From a bacterium (GTDB lineage: Bacteria > Pseudomonadota > Gammaproteobacteria > Burkholderiales > Methylophilaceae), in NCBI GenBank assembly GCA_027310505.1, contig DAIDAS010000219.1:1-8084 (forward strand): a stretch of DNA of 8,084 bases, read 5' to 3'. Positions within the stretch are counted from its first letter, which is position 1. Every line of letters begins with the position of its first letter. Both the position numbers and the translations under genes were made by a program. Below are positions 1-7,119 of this stretch, piece by piece. The notes under the pieces are model-generated. The model saw nothing but the letters and a program-made list of their open reading frames with translations. It had not been told where the DNA came from and did not search any database.

Positions 1-800
1 GCTTTCATGTGGGCGTCGACCTGCTTGTTCTCCTGCTCCAACCGGGCTTCTTTCTGTTCCAGCCAGCTGGAATAGTTGCCCTTCCAGGGGATGCCCTGAC
101 CGCGATCGAGCTCCAGAATCCACTCGGCGGCATTATCGAGGAAGTAGCGGTCATGGGTGACGGCCACCACAGTACCGGGAAAACGCACCAAAAACTGTTC
201 AAGCCATTCCACCGATTCAGCATCCAGGTGGTTGGTCGGTTCATCCAGCAGCAGCATGTCAGGCTTGGAGAGCAGCAACTTGCAGAGCGCCACACGGCGC
301 TTTTCGCCACCGGACAAGTGCTCGATCCTGGCATCCCACGGCGGCAGGCGCAGGGCATCGGCCGCGATTTCCAGCTGGGTTTCGGTATCCGAACCGCTGG
401 CAGCGAGAATATTTTCGTACTTGGCCTGTTCTTCGGCCAGCTTGTCGAAATCGGCATCGGGTTCGGCGTAAGCGGCATAGATGGCATCGAGCTTGGTTTT
501 GGCTTCCATCACAGCGCCCATACCGGACTCGACTTCCTCGCGCACGGTCTTGGTGGGGTCAAGTTCGGGTTCCTGCGGCAGGTAGCCGATGGAAATTCCG
601 GGTTGCCATTGCACCTCGCCTTCGAATTCCTTGTCCGCGCCCGCCATGATGCGCAGCACAGTGGATTTGCCGGAACCGTTAAGGCCCAGCAGGCCGATCT
701 TGGCGCCGGGGAAGAAAGACAGGGAAATATCCTTGATAATCTGCCGCTTGGGCGGAACGACCTTGCTCACGCGGAGCATGGACATCACGTATTGAGCCAT
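1..800 (-). CDS. ettA: EttA, ABC-F energy-dependent translational throttle (N-terminal part, cut by the left edge)
   Basis: This gene encodes an ABC-F ATPase that binds the ribosomal E site and gates entry into elongation according to the ATP/ADP state; it is cytoplasmic and not a transporter. Only the first 266 codons are present, against about 555 in the family, and the reading frame is still open at the left edge. The N-terminus MAQYVMSMLRVSKVVPPKRQ is typical of EttA. The first nucleotide-binding domain is complete: Walker A GLNGSGKS at residues 39-46, signature LSGGE at 162-166, Walker B LLLDE at 183-187 with the catalytic Glu, and the switch His at 216. The insertion at about residues 95-139, between Walker A and the signature, is the 'arm' expected in EttA. 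The second ATPase domain lies outside the window. The ATG at 798-800 has only a weak ribosome binding site. The gene sits 86 bp downstream of the diguanylate cyclase on the same strand, so cotranscription is possible. Identification is by recognised sequence and motifs. Confidence 0.95.
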   Translation of the reverse strand, partial: MAQYVMSMLRVSKVVPPKRQIIKDISLSFFPGAKIGLLGLNGSGKSTVLRIMAGADKEFEGEVQWQPGISIGYLPQEPELDPTKTVREEVESGMGAVMEAKTKLDAIYAAYAEPDADFDKLAEEQAKYENILAASGSDTETQLEIAADALRLPPWDARIEHLSGGEKRRVALCKLLLSKPDMLLLDEPTNHLDAESVEWLEQFLVRFPGTVVAVTHDRYFLDNAAEWILELDRGQGIPWKGNYSSWLEQKEARLEQENKQVDAHMK

Positions 801-886
801 GTGCTACACCATTCGTTTTAAAGGGCGAAGCTTACCGCATGGCTCCCGGTTTGAACACCGCGCCACGTAGCAGCGCTAGAGAGCCG
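801..886. other. Short gap between the cyclase stop and ettA start
   Basis: This 86-bp gap lies between two minus-strand genes. It contains a 5-bp inverted repeat (ggctc at 841-845 with gagcc at 881-885) enclosing a smaller CGGT/ACCG hairpin. No run of T follows on the minus strand, so it is not a convincing intrinsic terminator. I could not find a good sigma-70 promoter for ettA here. Read-through from the cyclase gene is therefore possible but not shown. Confidence 0.35.
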
Positions 887-2053
887 TCATTCCAGTTCAG
901 AGCATGCCACCACCCGGTTGCGACCTGTCTGCTTGGCCTTGTAGAGCGCCTTGTCGGCGGCCACAATCAGCTTGGAGAACTCCAGGCCAGCCTGGGTGGA
1001 ATCGGCAACACCGATGCTGATGGTACTGTAAATGACCCCGTCATCCGCATTCATCGGGGTCGCTGCATAAATCTGTCGCAGACGTTCCGCCATCAAGCCT
1101 GCATCATGCTCCGAAGTTGCAGGCATCAGGATGCAGAACTCCTCTCCGCCATATCGTGCCAGGTAATCCTGCTTCCTGATCGTCCCCTGGGCCATGCTGG
1201 CAAGCTGTCGCAGCACCCGGTCGCCCACCAGATGGCCATGCCTGTCGTTGACCCGCTTGAAATGGTCGACATCGACCATCATGACGGACAGCACACCTCC
1301 CGTCCGGGAGTACAAAGCGCTCAAGCGGCTGAACTCCTCCTCAAGGCTGCGCCTGTTCAGGGTTCCTGTGAGGCTATCCCGCGTAGCGAGCGTTTGCAGG
1401 TCGCTGGCGATCTTGTAGTTCATCATCAATACGAAACCGAATGCCAGTGTCAGTTGAATGATGCTGCCAATAAAGAAAGTGACTGGATTGATCAGGAGCG
1501 GCGCATATATCCCATAGCCCCCGGCAGGGACAGAAAACACAAAGCCGGCACGGGCCACGAACAGCACGGCAAGCAACACGAAAGATCCCCCGGTCAGCCG
1601 GTATGCGGTACGTAGCGGCGGCTCGGCATCGATCAGCAAGGCCTTGGCGCAGGCAAAACTGATCGCCGCAAAAATAAGGGAGTTGGCCACCGCCCGACTG
1701 ACGACATCCGGATGAATAATGGCGAACCAGACATCAACCGCAACCAGCAAGACTATGCTCACCACCATCCAGCGCCAACGCGGCATCTTGCCCTGAAAGG
1801 CATTGATCCCGGCCAACTGCAAATTCAGGCCGACCACCATCATGAACGCACCAAACAGGATGGGCCACCCGCTACCGGGCCTGATCTGCGCAAAGGAAAC
1901 CCCCAAACCCAGGCCAATGCACGTTTCGGCCATCGCCCAATGGCGTATGCCTCGGATATTTCCCGAGTGCATGCTGGCAAGTGCCAGCAACCCCGCCAGC
2001 ATCAGCGCCAGCAAGGAAGTCATTACAACCATTGTACGGATATCAAGGCCCAT
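887..2053 (-). CDS. Diguanylate cyclase with seven-helix membrane sensor region (GGEEF)
   Basis: The product is a 388-residue inner-membrane enzyme predicted to make cyclic-di-GMP from two GTP. Residues 1-212 hold about seven hydrophobic segments (roughly 8-28, 38-55, 63-85, 95-113, 122-140, 154-175 and 186-212) with only short loops, so any signal is probably sensed within or near the membrane. I do not recognise a named domain there. The GGDEF domain fills about residues 218-384: DSLTGTLNRR at 226-235, metal-binding DVDHFKRVND at 261-270, and active site YGGEEF at 301-306. An RxxD inhibitory I-site (R293, D296) sits exactly five residues before GGEEF, so product feedback inhibition is likely. 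I chose ATG 2051-2053 because it follows a CAGG-type ribosome binding site and begins just before the first helix. GTG 2122 and ATG 2083 are in frame upstream but lack such a site and fall in a putative promoter. There is no EAL domain. Function is inferred from the domain; the signal is unknown. Confidence 0.9.
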   Translation of the reverse strand: MGLDIRTMVVMTSLLALMLAGLLALASMHSGNIRGIRHWAMAETCIGLGLGVSFAQIRPGSGWPILFGAFMMVVGLNLQLAGINAFQGKMPRWRWMVVSIVLLVAVDVWFAIIHPDVVSRAVANSLIFAAISFACAKALLIDAEPPLRTAYRLTGGSFVLLAVLFVARAGFVFSVPAGGYGIYAPLLINPVTFFIGSIIQLTLAFGFVLMMNYKIASDLQTLATRDSLTGTLNRRSLEEEFSRLSALYSRTGGVLSVMMVDVDHFKRVNDRHGHLVGDRVLRQLASMAQGTIRKQDYLARYGGEEFCILMPATSEHDAGLMAERLRQIYAATPMNADDGVIYSTISIGVADSTQAGLEFSKLIVAADKALYKAKQTGRNRVVACSELE

Positions 2054-2059
2054 CGAAAT

Positions 2060-2066
2060 TACCTGA
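2060..2066 (-). promoter_or_regulatory. Ribosome binding site that decides the cyclase start
   Basis: Read on the minus strand, CAGGT lies about 8 bases before the ATG at 2051-2053. The two upstream in-frame candidates (ATG 2083, GTG 2122) have no comparable purine-rich site at the right distance. This supports the 388-residue form of the cyclase over the 411-residue form. Confidence 0.5.
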
Positions 2067-2081
2067 GATGCGAAACCGATC

Positions 2082-2110
2082 ATTCTGCATGGTTGCGCCG
2101 CAAGTGGAAA
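2082..2110 (-). promoter_or_regulatory. Possible sigma-70 promoter for the diguanylate cyclase
   Basis: On the minus strand, TTTCCA (2105-2110) and CAGAAT (2082-2087) are separated by 17 bases and match the sigma-70 consensus hexamers at four of six positions each. Transcription would begin near 2075, giving a leader of about 22 bases that contains the ribosome binding site. Found by eye and statistically weak, but it is placed consistently with the chosen start codon. Confidence 0.3.
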
Positions 2111-2140
2111 GTGACGCCTCACATGGTCGACAGGTAGAAT
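2111..2140 (+). promoter_or_regulatory. Possible sigma-70 promoter for rep with a near-leaderless start
   Basis: GTGACG (2111-2116) and TAGAAT (2135-2140) are 18 bases apart and match the -35 and -10 consensus at four and five of six positions. The -10 box ends only nine bases before the rep ATG at 2150, so initiation 6-7 bases downstream would leave a leader of only two or three bases. Its -35 box directly abuts the -35 box proposed for the divergent cyclase gene. Confidence 0.35.
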
Positions 2141-2149
2141 TGCGGCCCC

Positions 2150-4144
2150 ATGCTATCCAAACTCAATTCCCCCCAACGCGAAGCCGTCAAATATCTGGAT
2201 GGCCCCTTGCTGGTTCTTGCCGGCGCAGGTAGCGGCAAGACGCGCGTCATCACACACAAAATCGTGCACCTGATCGACCAGTGCGGCTATGCCCCCAAGG
2301 AAATCGCCGCGATCACCTTTACCAACAAGGCGGCGAAAGAAATGCAGGAGCGCGTGGGTGGCCTGCTGGAGGGGAAGCCCAGCAAGGGGCTGACCGTGAC
2401 CACCTTCCACTCGCTGGGATTGCAGATGTTGCGCCAGGAGGCGCAGTTGCTGGGCTACAAGCCGCAATTTTCCATACTGGATGCCTCCGACAGCTTCAAG
2501 ATACTGGCAGACATTCTGGCCACCACGGATAAAAAGCTGCTACGCGGCACCCAATGGCAGATTTCCGGCTGGAAGAACGCTTTCCTCAACCCGGACCAGG
2601 CCCTGCTGCAGGCCGACGAAGAAAACGCCCACGCTGCGGCAAAAATCTACCAGATCTATCAGCAGACGCTCAAAGCCTATCAGGCCGTGGACTTCGATGA
2701 CCTGATCCGGCTGCCGGTGGAACTGTTCCAGCAGCACCCGGAAGCGCTGGAAAAATGGCAACGCAAGCTGAAATACCTGCTGATCGACGAATACCAGGAC
2801 ACCAACGCCTGCCAGTACTCGCTGGTCAAGCTTCTGACGGGCGTGGAGGGCCGTTTCACCGCCGTGGGCGACGACGATCAGGCCATCTATGGCTGGCGCG
2901 GCGCCGATGTCGAGAACCTGCGTCAATTGACTGAGGATTTCCCCAGGCTGAAAGTAATCAAGCTGGAACAGAACTACCGCTCGACTGTGCGCATTTTGAG
3001 AGCCGCCAATCAAGTCATCGCCAACAACCCCAAGCTGTTCGAAAAACAGTTGTGGAGCGAGCACGGCACCGGCGACCCGATCCAGGTCAACGCCATGCGG
3101 GACGAAGACCATGAAGCCGAAGCCGTAGTGATGAAACTGATGGCGCACAAGTTCGAACACCGAACCAAGTTCGCCGACTACGCCGTGCTCTATCGCGGCA
3201 ACCACCAGTCACGCCTGCTTGAAGAAAAGCTGCGCGAACACAAGGTTCCCTATACCGTCTCCGGCGGGCAGTCATTCTTCGACAAGGCCGAGATCAAGGA
3301 CATCGTCAGCTACCTGCGTCTCATCGCAAATGAAGACGTTGATCCTGCGTTCATCCGCGCCGCCACCACGCCCAAGAAAGGCATCGGCAACACCACGCTG
3401 GAACGCTTGGGGGAATATTCTGCGCTCAAGCACATCTCGCTGTTCGAAGCCGCCTTCGAAGGCGAATTCCAGCAGCAGATCGGGCAGAAGCAGCTGGACG
3501 ACCTGCTCACCTTCTGCCAGTTCATCAGCCGGATGCAGGAACGCGCAGTGAAGGACCCGGCAGGCGAAGTGCTGAACGACATGCTGGGCGCCATCCAGTA
3601 CGAAATGTTCCTCTACGACTCCGAAGAGCCGCGCGCGGCCGAAAGCAAATGGAAGAACGTCCTGGATTTCATCGGCTGGTTGACGCGCAAGGGCGAAACC
3701 GACGAATCCAACCTGTTGCAGCTGACCCAGACCGTCGCGCTGATGAGTATGCTGGAAAGCCGCGAAGAAGAAGTCGACGCAGTCAAGCTGTCTACCCTCC
3801 ACGCCTCCAAGGGGCTGGAATTCGGCCATGTGTTCCTGATCGGCGTAGAAGAAGGCATCCTGCCGCACCGGGAATCGGTAGATAACGGCAAGATCGAGGA
3901 AGAACGCCGCCTGATGTACGTCGGCATCACCCGCGCGCAGCGCTCATTGCACATCTCCTGGTGTCGCAAACGAAAACGCGCCGGCGAAACCGAAGCCTGC
4001 GAGCCCAGCCGCTTCATCGCCGAGCTGCCTGCCGATGATGTGCGCCATACCGGCATGCCTGGCGCCGATCCTGCCGCAAGCAAGGAGCACGGCAAGGAGC
4101 GCATGGCGCAGATCCGCGCCATGCTGGCCAAATCGGCCGGCTAG
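2150..4144 (+). CDS. rep: Rep, ATP-dependent 3'-5' DNA helicase (UvrD/Rep/PcrA family)
   Basis: This is a complete 664-residue superfamily 1A helicase, close to the 673 residues of E. coli Rep and similar to it throughout. It moves 3'-5' on single-stranded DNA, clears proteins ahead of replication forks and helps replication restart. All motifs are present: Q motif at about residue 9, Walker A GAGSGKT 25-31, motif Ia TFTNKAA 56-62, Walker B DEYQD 213-217, motif III VGDDDQAIYGWRGA 239-252, motif IV EQNYRS 273-278, motif V STLHASKGLEF 548-558 and motif VI ERRLMYVGITRAQ 585-597. Rep is favoured over UvrD by its N-terminus (LNSPQREAV), the KVIKLEQNYRS and LYRGNHQSR stretches and the short C-terminus. 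The start is fixed: an in-frame TAG at 2135-2137 leaves ATG 2150 as the only upstream option. There is no good Shine-Dalgarno sequence before it. The TAG stop overlaps that of the convergent gene. Confidence 0.95.
   Translation: MLSKLNSPQREAVKYLDGPLLVLAGAGSGKTRVITHKIVHLIDQCGYAPKEIAAITFTNKAAKEMQERVGGLLEGKPSKGLTVTTFHSLGLQMLRQEAQLLGYKPQFSILDASDSFKILADILATTDKKLLRGTQWQISGWKNAFLNPDQALLQADEENAHAAAKIYQIYQQTLKAYQAVDFDDLIRLPVELFQQHPEALEKWQRKLKYLLIDEYQDTNACQYSLVKLLTGVEGRFTAVGDDDQAIYGWRGADVENLRQLTEDFPRLKVIKLEQNYRSTVRILRAANQVIANNPKLFEKQLWSEHGTGDPIQVNAMRDEDHEAEAVVMKLMAHKFEHRTKFADYAVLYRGNHQSRLLEEKLREHKVPYTVSGGQSFFDKAEIKDIVSYLRLIANEDVDPAFIRAATTPKKGIGNTTLERLGEYSALKHISLFEAAFEGEFQQQIGQKQLDDLLTFCQFISRMQERAVKDPAGEVLNDMLGAIQYEMFLYDSEEPRAAESKWKNVLDFIGWLTRKGETDESNLLQLTQTVALMSMLESREEEVDAVKLSTLHASKGLEFGHVFLIGVEEGILPHRESVDNGKIEEERRLMYVGITRAQRSLHISWCRKRKRAGETEACEPSRFIAELPADDVRHTGMPGADPAASKEHGKERMAQIRAMLAKSAG
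4141..4144. other. CTAG palindrome carrying both convergent stop codons
   Basis: The four bases ctag hold TAG for rep on the plus strand (4142-4144) and TAG for the GGDEF-EAL gene on the minus strand (4141-4143). The two genes therefore overlap tail to tail by four bases, with no space for an intergenic terminator. Transcripts must end inside the opposing coding region or run antisense into it. Confidence 0.95.
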
Positions 4145-7119
4145 TCGTAGCGCCGCCCGCCTTGCAGGAGGCGTGCAAACGCTTCCGCAGGCATCGGCCT
4201 CCCGAAATGATAGCCCTGTGCCCGCTCGCAGCCTGACTCACGCAGGAAAGCCGCTTGTTTTTCGGTTTCCACCCCTTCGGCAATGACGTGCAGGTTCAGG
4301 CTGTGTGCCATCAGGATGATGGTGCGGACCATGGTGGCATCGTTGCTGTCAGTGGTCACATCCCGTACAAATGACTGGTCGATCTTGAGTTGCTGAATCG
4401 GGAAGCGCTTGAGGTAAGAGAGCGAAGAGTATCCCGTGCCGAAGTCATCGATCGAGAGCCCGACCCCCATCTCGGTCAACTCATGCAGCATGGCCAGTGT
4501 GCGCTCCACACCCTGCATCAGGATACCCTCGGTGAGCTCCAGATCGAGTACATGCGGCGGCACATCATACTTCTTGAGCAGAGCACCGACCTGCTCATGC
4601 AAATTGCGCTGACGGAATTGCAGCGCCGAAAGATTGACCGAGATCGTCACTTCCGGCAGCCCTGCTTCACGCCATGCGCGAGACTGTCGCATGGCCTCCT
4701 CCAGCACCCAATCGCTGATCTGGATAATCAGACCGGTTTCTTCCGCCAGCGGAATGAAGCTGGCAGGCGAGACCATGCCAATTTCCGGATGCTGCCAGCG
4801 CAGAAGCGCCTCGCAACCGATAATCCGTCCATCCGACAGGTCGACTTGCGGCTGATAATAAAGACGCAGCTCCTGATGCTCCACCGCCACGCGCAGACTG
4901 CTTTCCAGCTTCAGGCGCTCGTACGCGCTGGCATTCATGCCCGCATCAAACCGCAGGTATTTGTTGCGGCCGCCTTCCTTCGCCTGATACATCGCCACGT
5001 CGGCGAACTTGATCAGCGAATCGGCGTCCTGCGCATGATCCGGATATACCGCGATACCGATGCTGGAAGAAATCCGCAGGTCATGCCCTTCAATCACGTA
5101 AGGCTGAATGATGGCATGCAACATCTTGCCAGCAACCATTTCGGCACCGATCACGTCCGTTCCCGGCAGCACGGCGATGAACTCATCTCCGCCCTGGCGC
5201 GACACGGTATCCTGTTCACGAATGCATTCCATCAGGCGCTGAGCCACCATTTGCAACAACTGGTCACCGGCGCCATGACCCAGCGTATCGTTGATCTGCT
5301 TGAAACGATCAAGATCCAGGAACAACAGCGACACCTTGGACTGGTTGCGCTGCGCGTGGATAATCGCCTGCTCCAGGCGATCATTGAACAACGCGCGGTT
5401 CGGCAGCCCGGTCAGTACGTCGTAGTGCGCAAGTTGCTGGATACGCGCCTCCGCCAACTTGCGTTCCGAAATGTCGCCAAAAATGGCGATGTGGTTGGCT
5501 ACCGCCCCGGATTCATCCCTGACGCAGATGATGGTCAGGAATTCCGGGTAAATCTCCCCACTCTTGCGTTTGTTCCAGATTTCCCCTTGCCAGCTATCGG
5601 TTGTTGCGATGCTTTTCCACATTTTCCGATAGAAATCAATATCCTCACGGCCTGATCTCAGCATGCTTGGATCGCGTCCAAGCGCCTCTCCGGCCGAGTA
5701 TCCGGTAATTTCGGTAAAGCTTCGGTTAACCGAAATGATACGGTTGCTGGCATCCGTCACCAGGATGCCTTCCTTGCTGTGCTCGAACACACTTGCAGCC
5801 AGCGCCAATTCGGCCACGGCCTCACGTCGCTGCTGCTCCCGATCGAAATTATCGAGCGCGAAGGAAACGTCATGCGCCAACCCGTGCATCAGGGTGATCA
5901 GGTCAGGGCTGAAATAGTTGGATTCTTCCGAATACACCGAAATGGCGCCAAAACAACGCCCGCCACGCATGAGCGGGAACACGCCCAGCGAACGGAACCC
6001 CGCAAGCCTGATCGCTTCATGCCAGGCGACGCTTTTATCCTCCATGAAAGTATTGTGTATTTTCGGCATCCCCTCGCGCATTGCAACGCTGAGTGTCGCC
6101 TGCCCTTCCGGGCGCGATGCATCCACCGAAATATGCAACTGCCGCAGATACTCGGCCTCTGGATCGCTCGCTGCAACCACTTGTATCCAGCCAGCCGCAT
6201 CCACCCGGCCCACCCACACCAGCTTGAACGGCACCTGCTGGGCGAGAATCTGGCAAATATGCTCCAGCAATACCTGCTCATCCCGCTCGCGCACAATAAC
6301 GTTAGAACACTCCGTCCAGGCGGCATAGGCGCGATTGAGCCGTTCCAGCCCGCGCTCAGAGCCCTCCAGCGCGGTCAGCATGCGATTGAACGCGTGGGCA
6401 AGAGCCCCCACTTCGTCCTCAACCATGACGCTGAACCGTACGTCGCGCTGGCCTTTTTCAACCGACTCGGCCACACGCCTGAGGTGATAAAGACGGCGCG
6501 TCAAGCGGTGGCCAAGCCAGACCGCGACCAGGGATGAAATAATGATGGCCAGTACGGTAAATCCAACGCCGGCGAAACCCAGCAGCCTCAGGTTGGTATT
6601 GGCTGATTCCTGGGTCAGTTCCACCCGCGCCCAGCCGATATGGCGATTAGAAACCATGATGGGTAACGCGACATCGATCAAAGCGGGCTGGTTGATCAAA
6701 ATGCGCGGCTCGGCGGGCGATGCCAGCAAGCTGCGGCTGATTTCGTCGCTCACGTAGCGGCCAATTTGGCGTGCATTGGTAGAAGCGAGAACCTCACCGC
6801 GCGTCGACAGCACAAAGGCAAATTTAAGATCGGGCGTGTCGGAAAACCCCTCCAATACTTCCTGCAGGCCCGCCTCATCGTCTGCCAGCACCCATGACGC
6901 GCTGCTGGCAGCAAGCGCATGCGCCAGGCCCGTGGCGCGGTCGGTAGCCGCGCCGTAAAGAAAACTACGCTGATGGGTATACAGCAGATAACTGAAACCC
7001 AGCATCGTGAGCAACGCAGCAACCCCGAACGACCAGACCAACTGGCGGCGGATTGAATGGCTCCAGAAAGATTTGACCTGTCTGCGCAGCAACAAAAAAA
7101 ACCTCAGCAGACTGATCAT
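4141..7119 (-). CDS. Membrane sensor with HAMP-GAF-PAS-GGDEF-EAL domains, c-di-GMP metabolism
   Basis: The product is a 992-residue inner-membrane protein predicted to make and/or degrade cyclic-di-GMP. Order: short cytoplasmic start, membrane helix about 29-48, periplasmic region about 49-177 (Cache-like in appearance, not proven), helix about 179-203, HAMP to about 254, GAF about 266-425, PAS about 436-552, GGDEF about 555-725, EAL about 735-985. The cyclase half keeps DVLTGLPNR (567-575), the GGDEF motif (643-647) and an RxxD I-site (R634, D637) five residues before it. The phosphodiesterase half keeps EAL (770-772), N829, E861, DDFGTGYSS (891-899), K912, D914 and E948. Both halves thus look catalytically competent; which dominates cannot be told from sequence. 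HAMP has the DEVG motif (235-238) but Arg where the usual first-helix Pro stands. The ATG overlaps the stop of the upstream binding-protein gene and lacks its own ribosome binding site, which suggests translational coupling. Confidence 0.93.
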   Translation of the reverse strand: MISLLRFFLLLRRQVKSFWSHSIRRQLVWSFGVAALLTMLGFSYLLYTHQRSFLYGAATDRATGLAHALAASSASWVLADDEAGLQEVLEGFSDTPDLKFAFVLSTRGEVLASTNARQIGRYVSDEISRSLLASPAEPRILINQPALIDVALPIMVSNRHIGWARVELTQESANTNLRLLGFAGVGFTVLAIIISSLVAVWLGHRLTRRLYHLRRVAESVEKGQRDVRFSVMVEDEVGALAHAFNRMLTALEGSERGLERLNRAYAAWTECSNVIVRERDEQVLLEHICQILAQQVPFKLVWVGRVDAAGWIQVVAASDPEAEYLRQLHISVDASRPEGQATLSVAMREGMPKIHNTFMEDKSVAWHEAIRLAGFRSLGVFPLMRGGRCFGAISVYSEESNYFSPDLITLMHGLAHDVSFALDNFDREQQRREAVAELALAASVFEHSKEGILVTDASNRIISVNRSFTEITGYSAGEALGRDPSMLRSGREDIDFYRKMWKSIATTDSWQGEIWNKRKSGEIYPEFLTIICVRDESGAVANHIAIFGDISERKLAEARIQQLAHYDVLTGLPNRALFNDRLEQAIIHAQRNQSKVSLLFLDLDRFKQINDTLGHGAGDQLLQMVAQRLMECIREQDTVSRQGGDEFIAVLPGTDVIGAEMVAGKMLHAIIQPYVIEGHDLRISSSIGIAVYPDHAQDADSLIKFADVAMYQAKEGGRNKYLRFDAGMNASAYERLKLESSLRVAVEHQELRLYYQPQVDLSDGRIIGCEALLRWQHPEIGMVSPASFIPLAEETGLIIQISDWVLEEAMRQSRAWREAGLPEVTISVNLSALQFRQRNLHEQVGALLKKYDVPPHVLDLELTEGILMQGVERTLAMLHELTEMGVGLSIDDFGTGYSSLSYLKRFPIQQLKIDQSFVRDVTTDSNDATMVRTIILMAHSLNLHVIAEGVETEKQAAFLRESGCERAQGYHFGRPMPAEAFARLLQGGRRYD
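7116..7119 (-). promoter_or_regulatory. ATGA start/stop overlap coupling the binding protein to the GGDEF-EAL sensor
   Basis: On the minus strand the four bases ATGA contain the start of the sensor gene (7117-7119) and the TGA stop of the binding-protein gene (7116-7118). No AGGAG-like sequence precedes the ATG. Such overlaps commonly mean that ribosomes ending the first gene start the second, keeping the two proteins in a fixed ratio. Confidence 0.85.

Noticed and set aside
9..821. Long open frame on the plus strand
   Set aside because: It is antisense to ettA, whose minus-strand frame gives clear ABC-F motifs; the plus-strand translation shows no recognisable family.
841..885. Stem-loop that might terminate the cyclase transcript
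   Set aside because: The outer stem is only five pairs, the loop is large and no U tract follows.
839..1615. Plus-strand open frame of 258 codons
   Set aside because: It lies opposite the diguanylate cyclase, which carries all GGDEF motifs on the minus strand; the open frame is a by-product of codon bias.
2054..2122. Extension of the cyclase to GTG 2122 or ATG 2083
   Set aside because: There is no ribosome binding site at those positions and they overlap a plausible promoter; the ATG at 2053 has both a suitable site and a better position before the first membrane helix.
3451..3464. Perfect 14-base palindrome cgccttcgaaggcg
   Set aside because: It is inside the conserved rep coding sequence, with no T run after it; probably a chance result of codon use.
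4390..5655. Plus-strand open frame of 421 codons opposite the GGDEF-EAL gene
   Set aside because: It is long, but the minus strand encodes intact GGDEF and EAL domains over the same bases and the plus-strand product resembles nothing I know.
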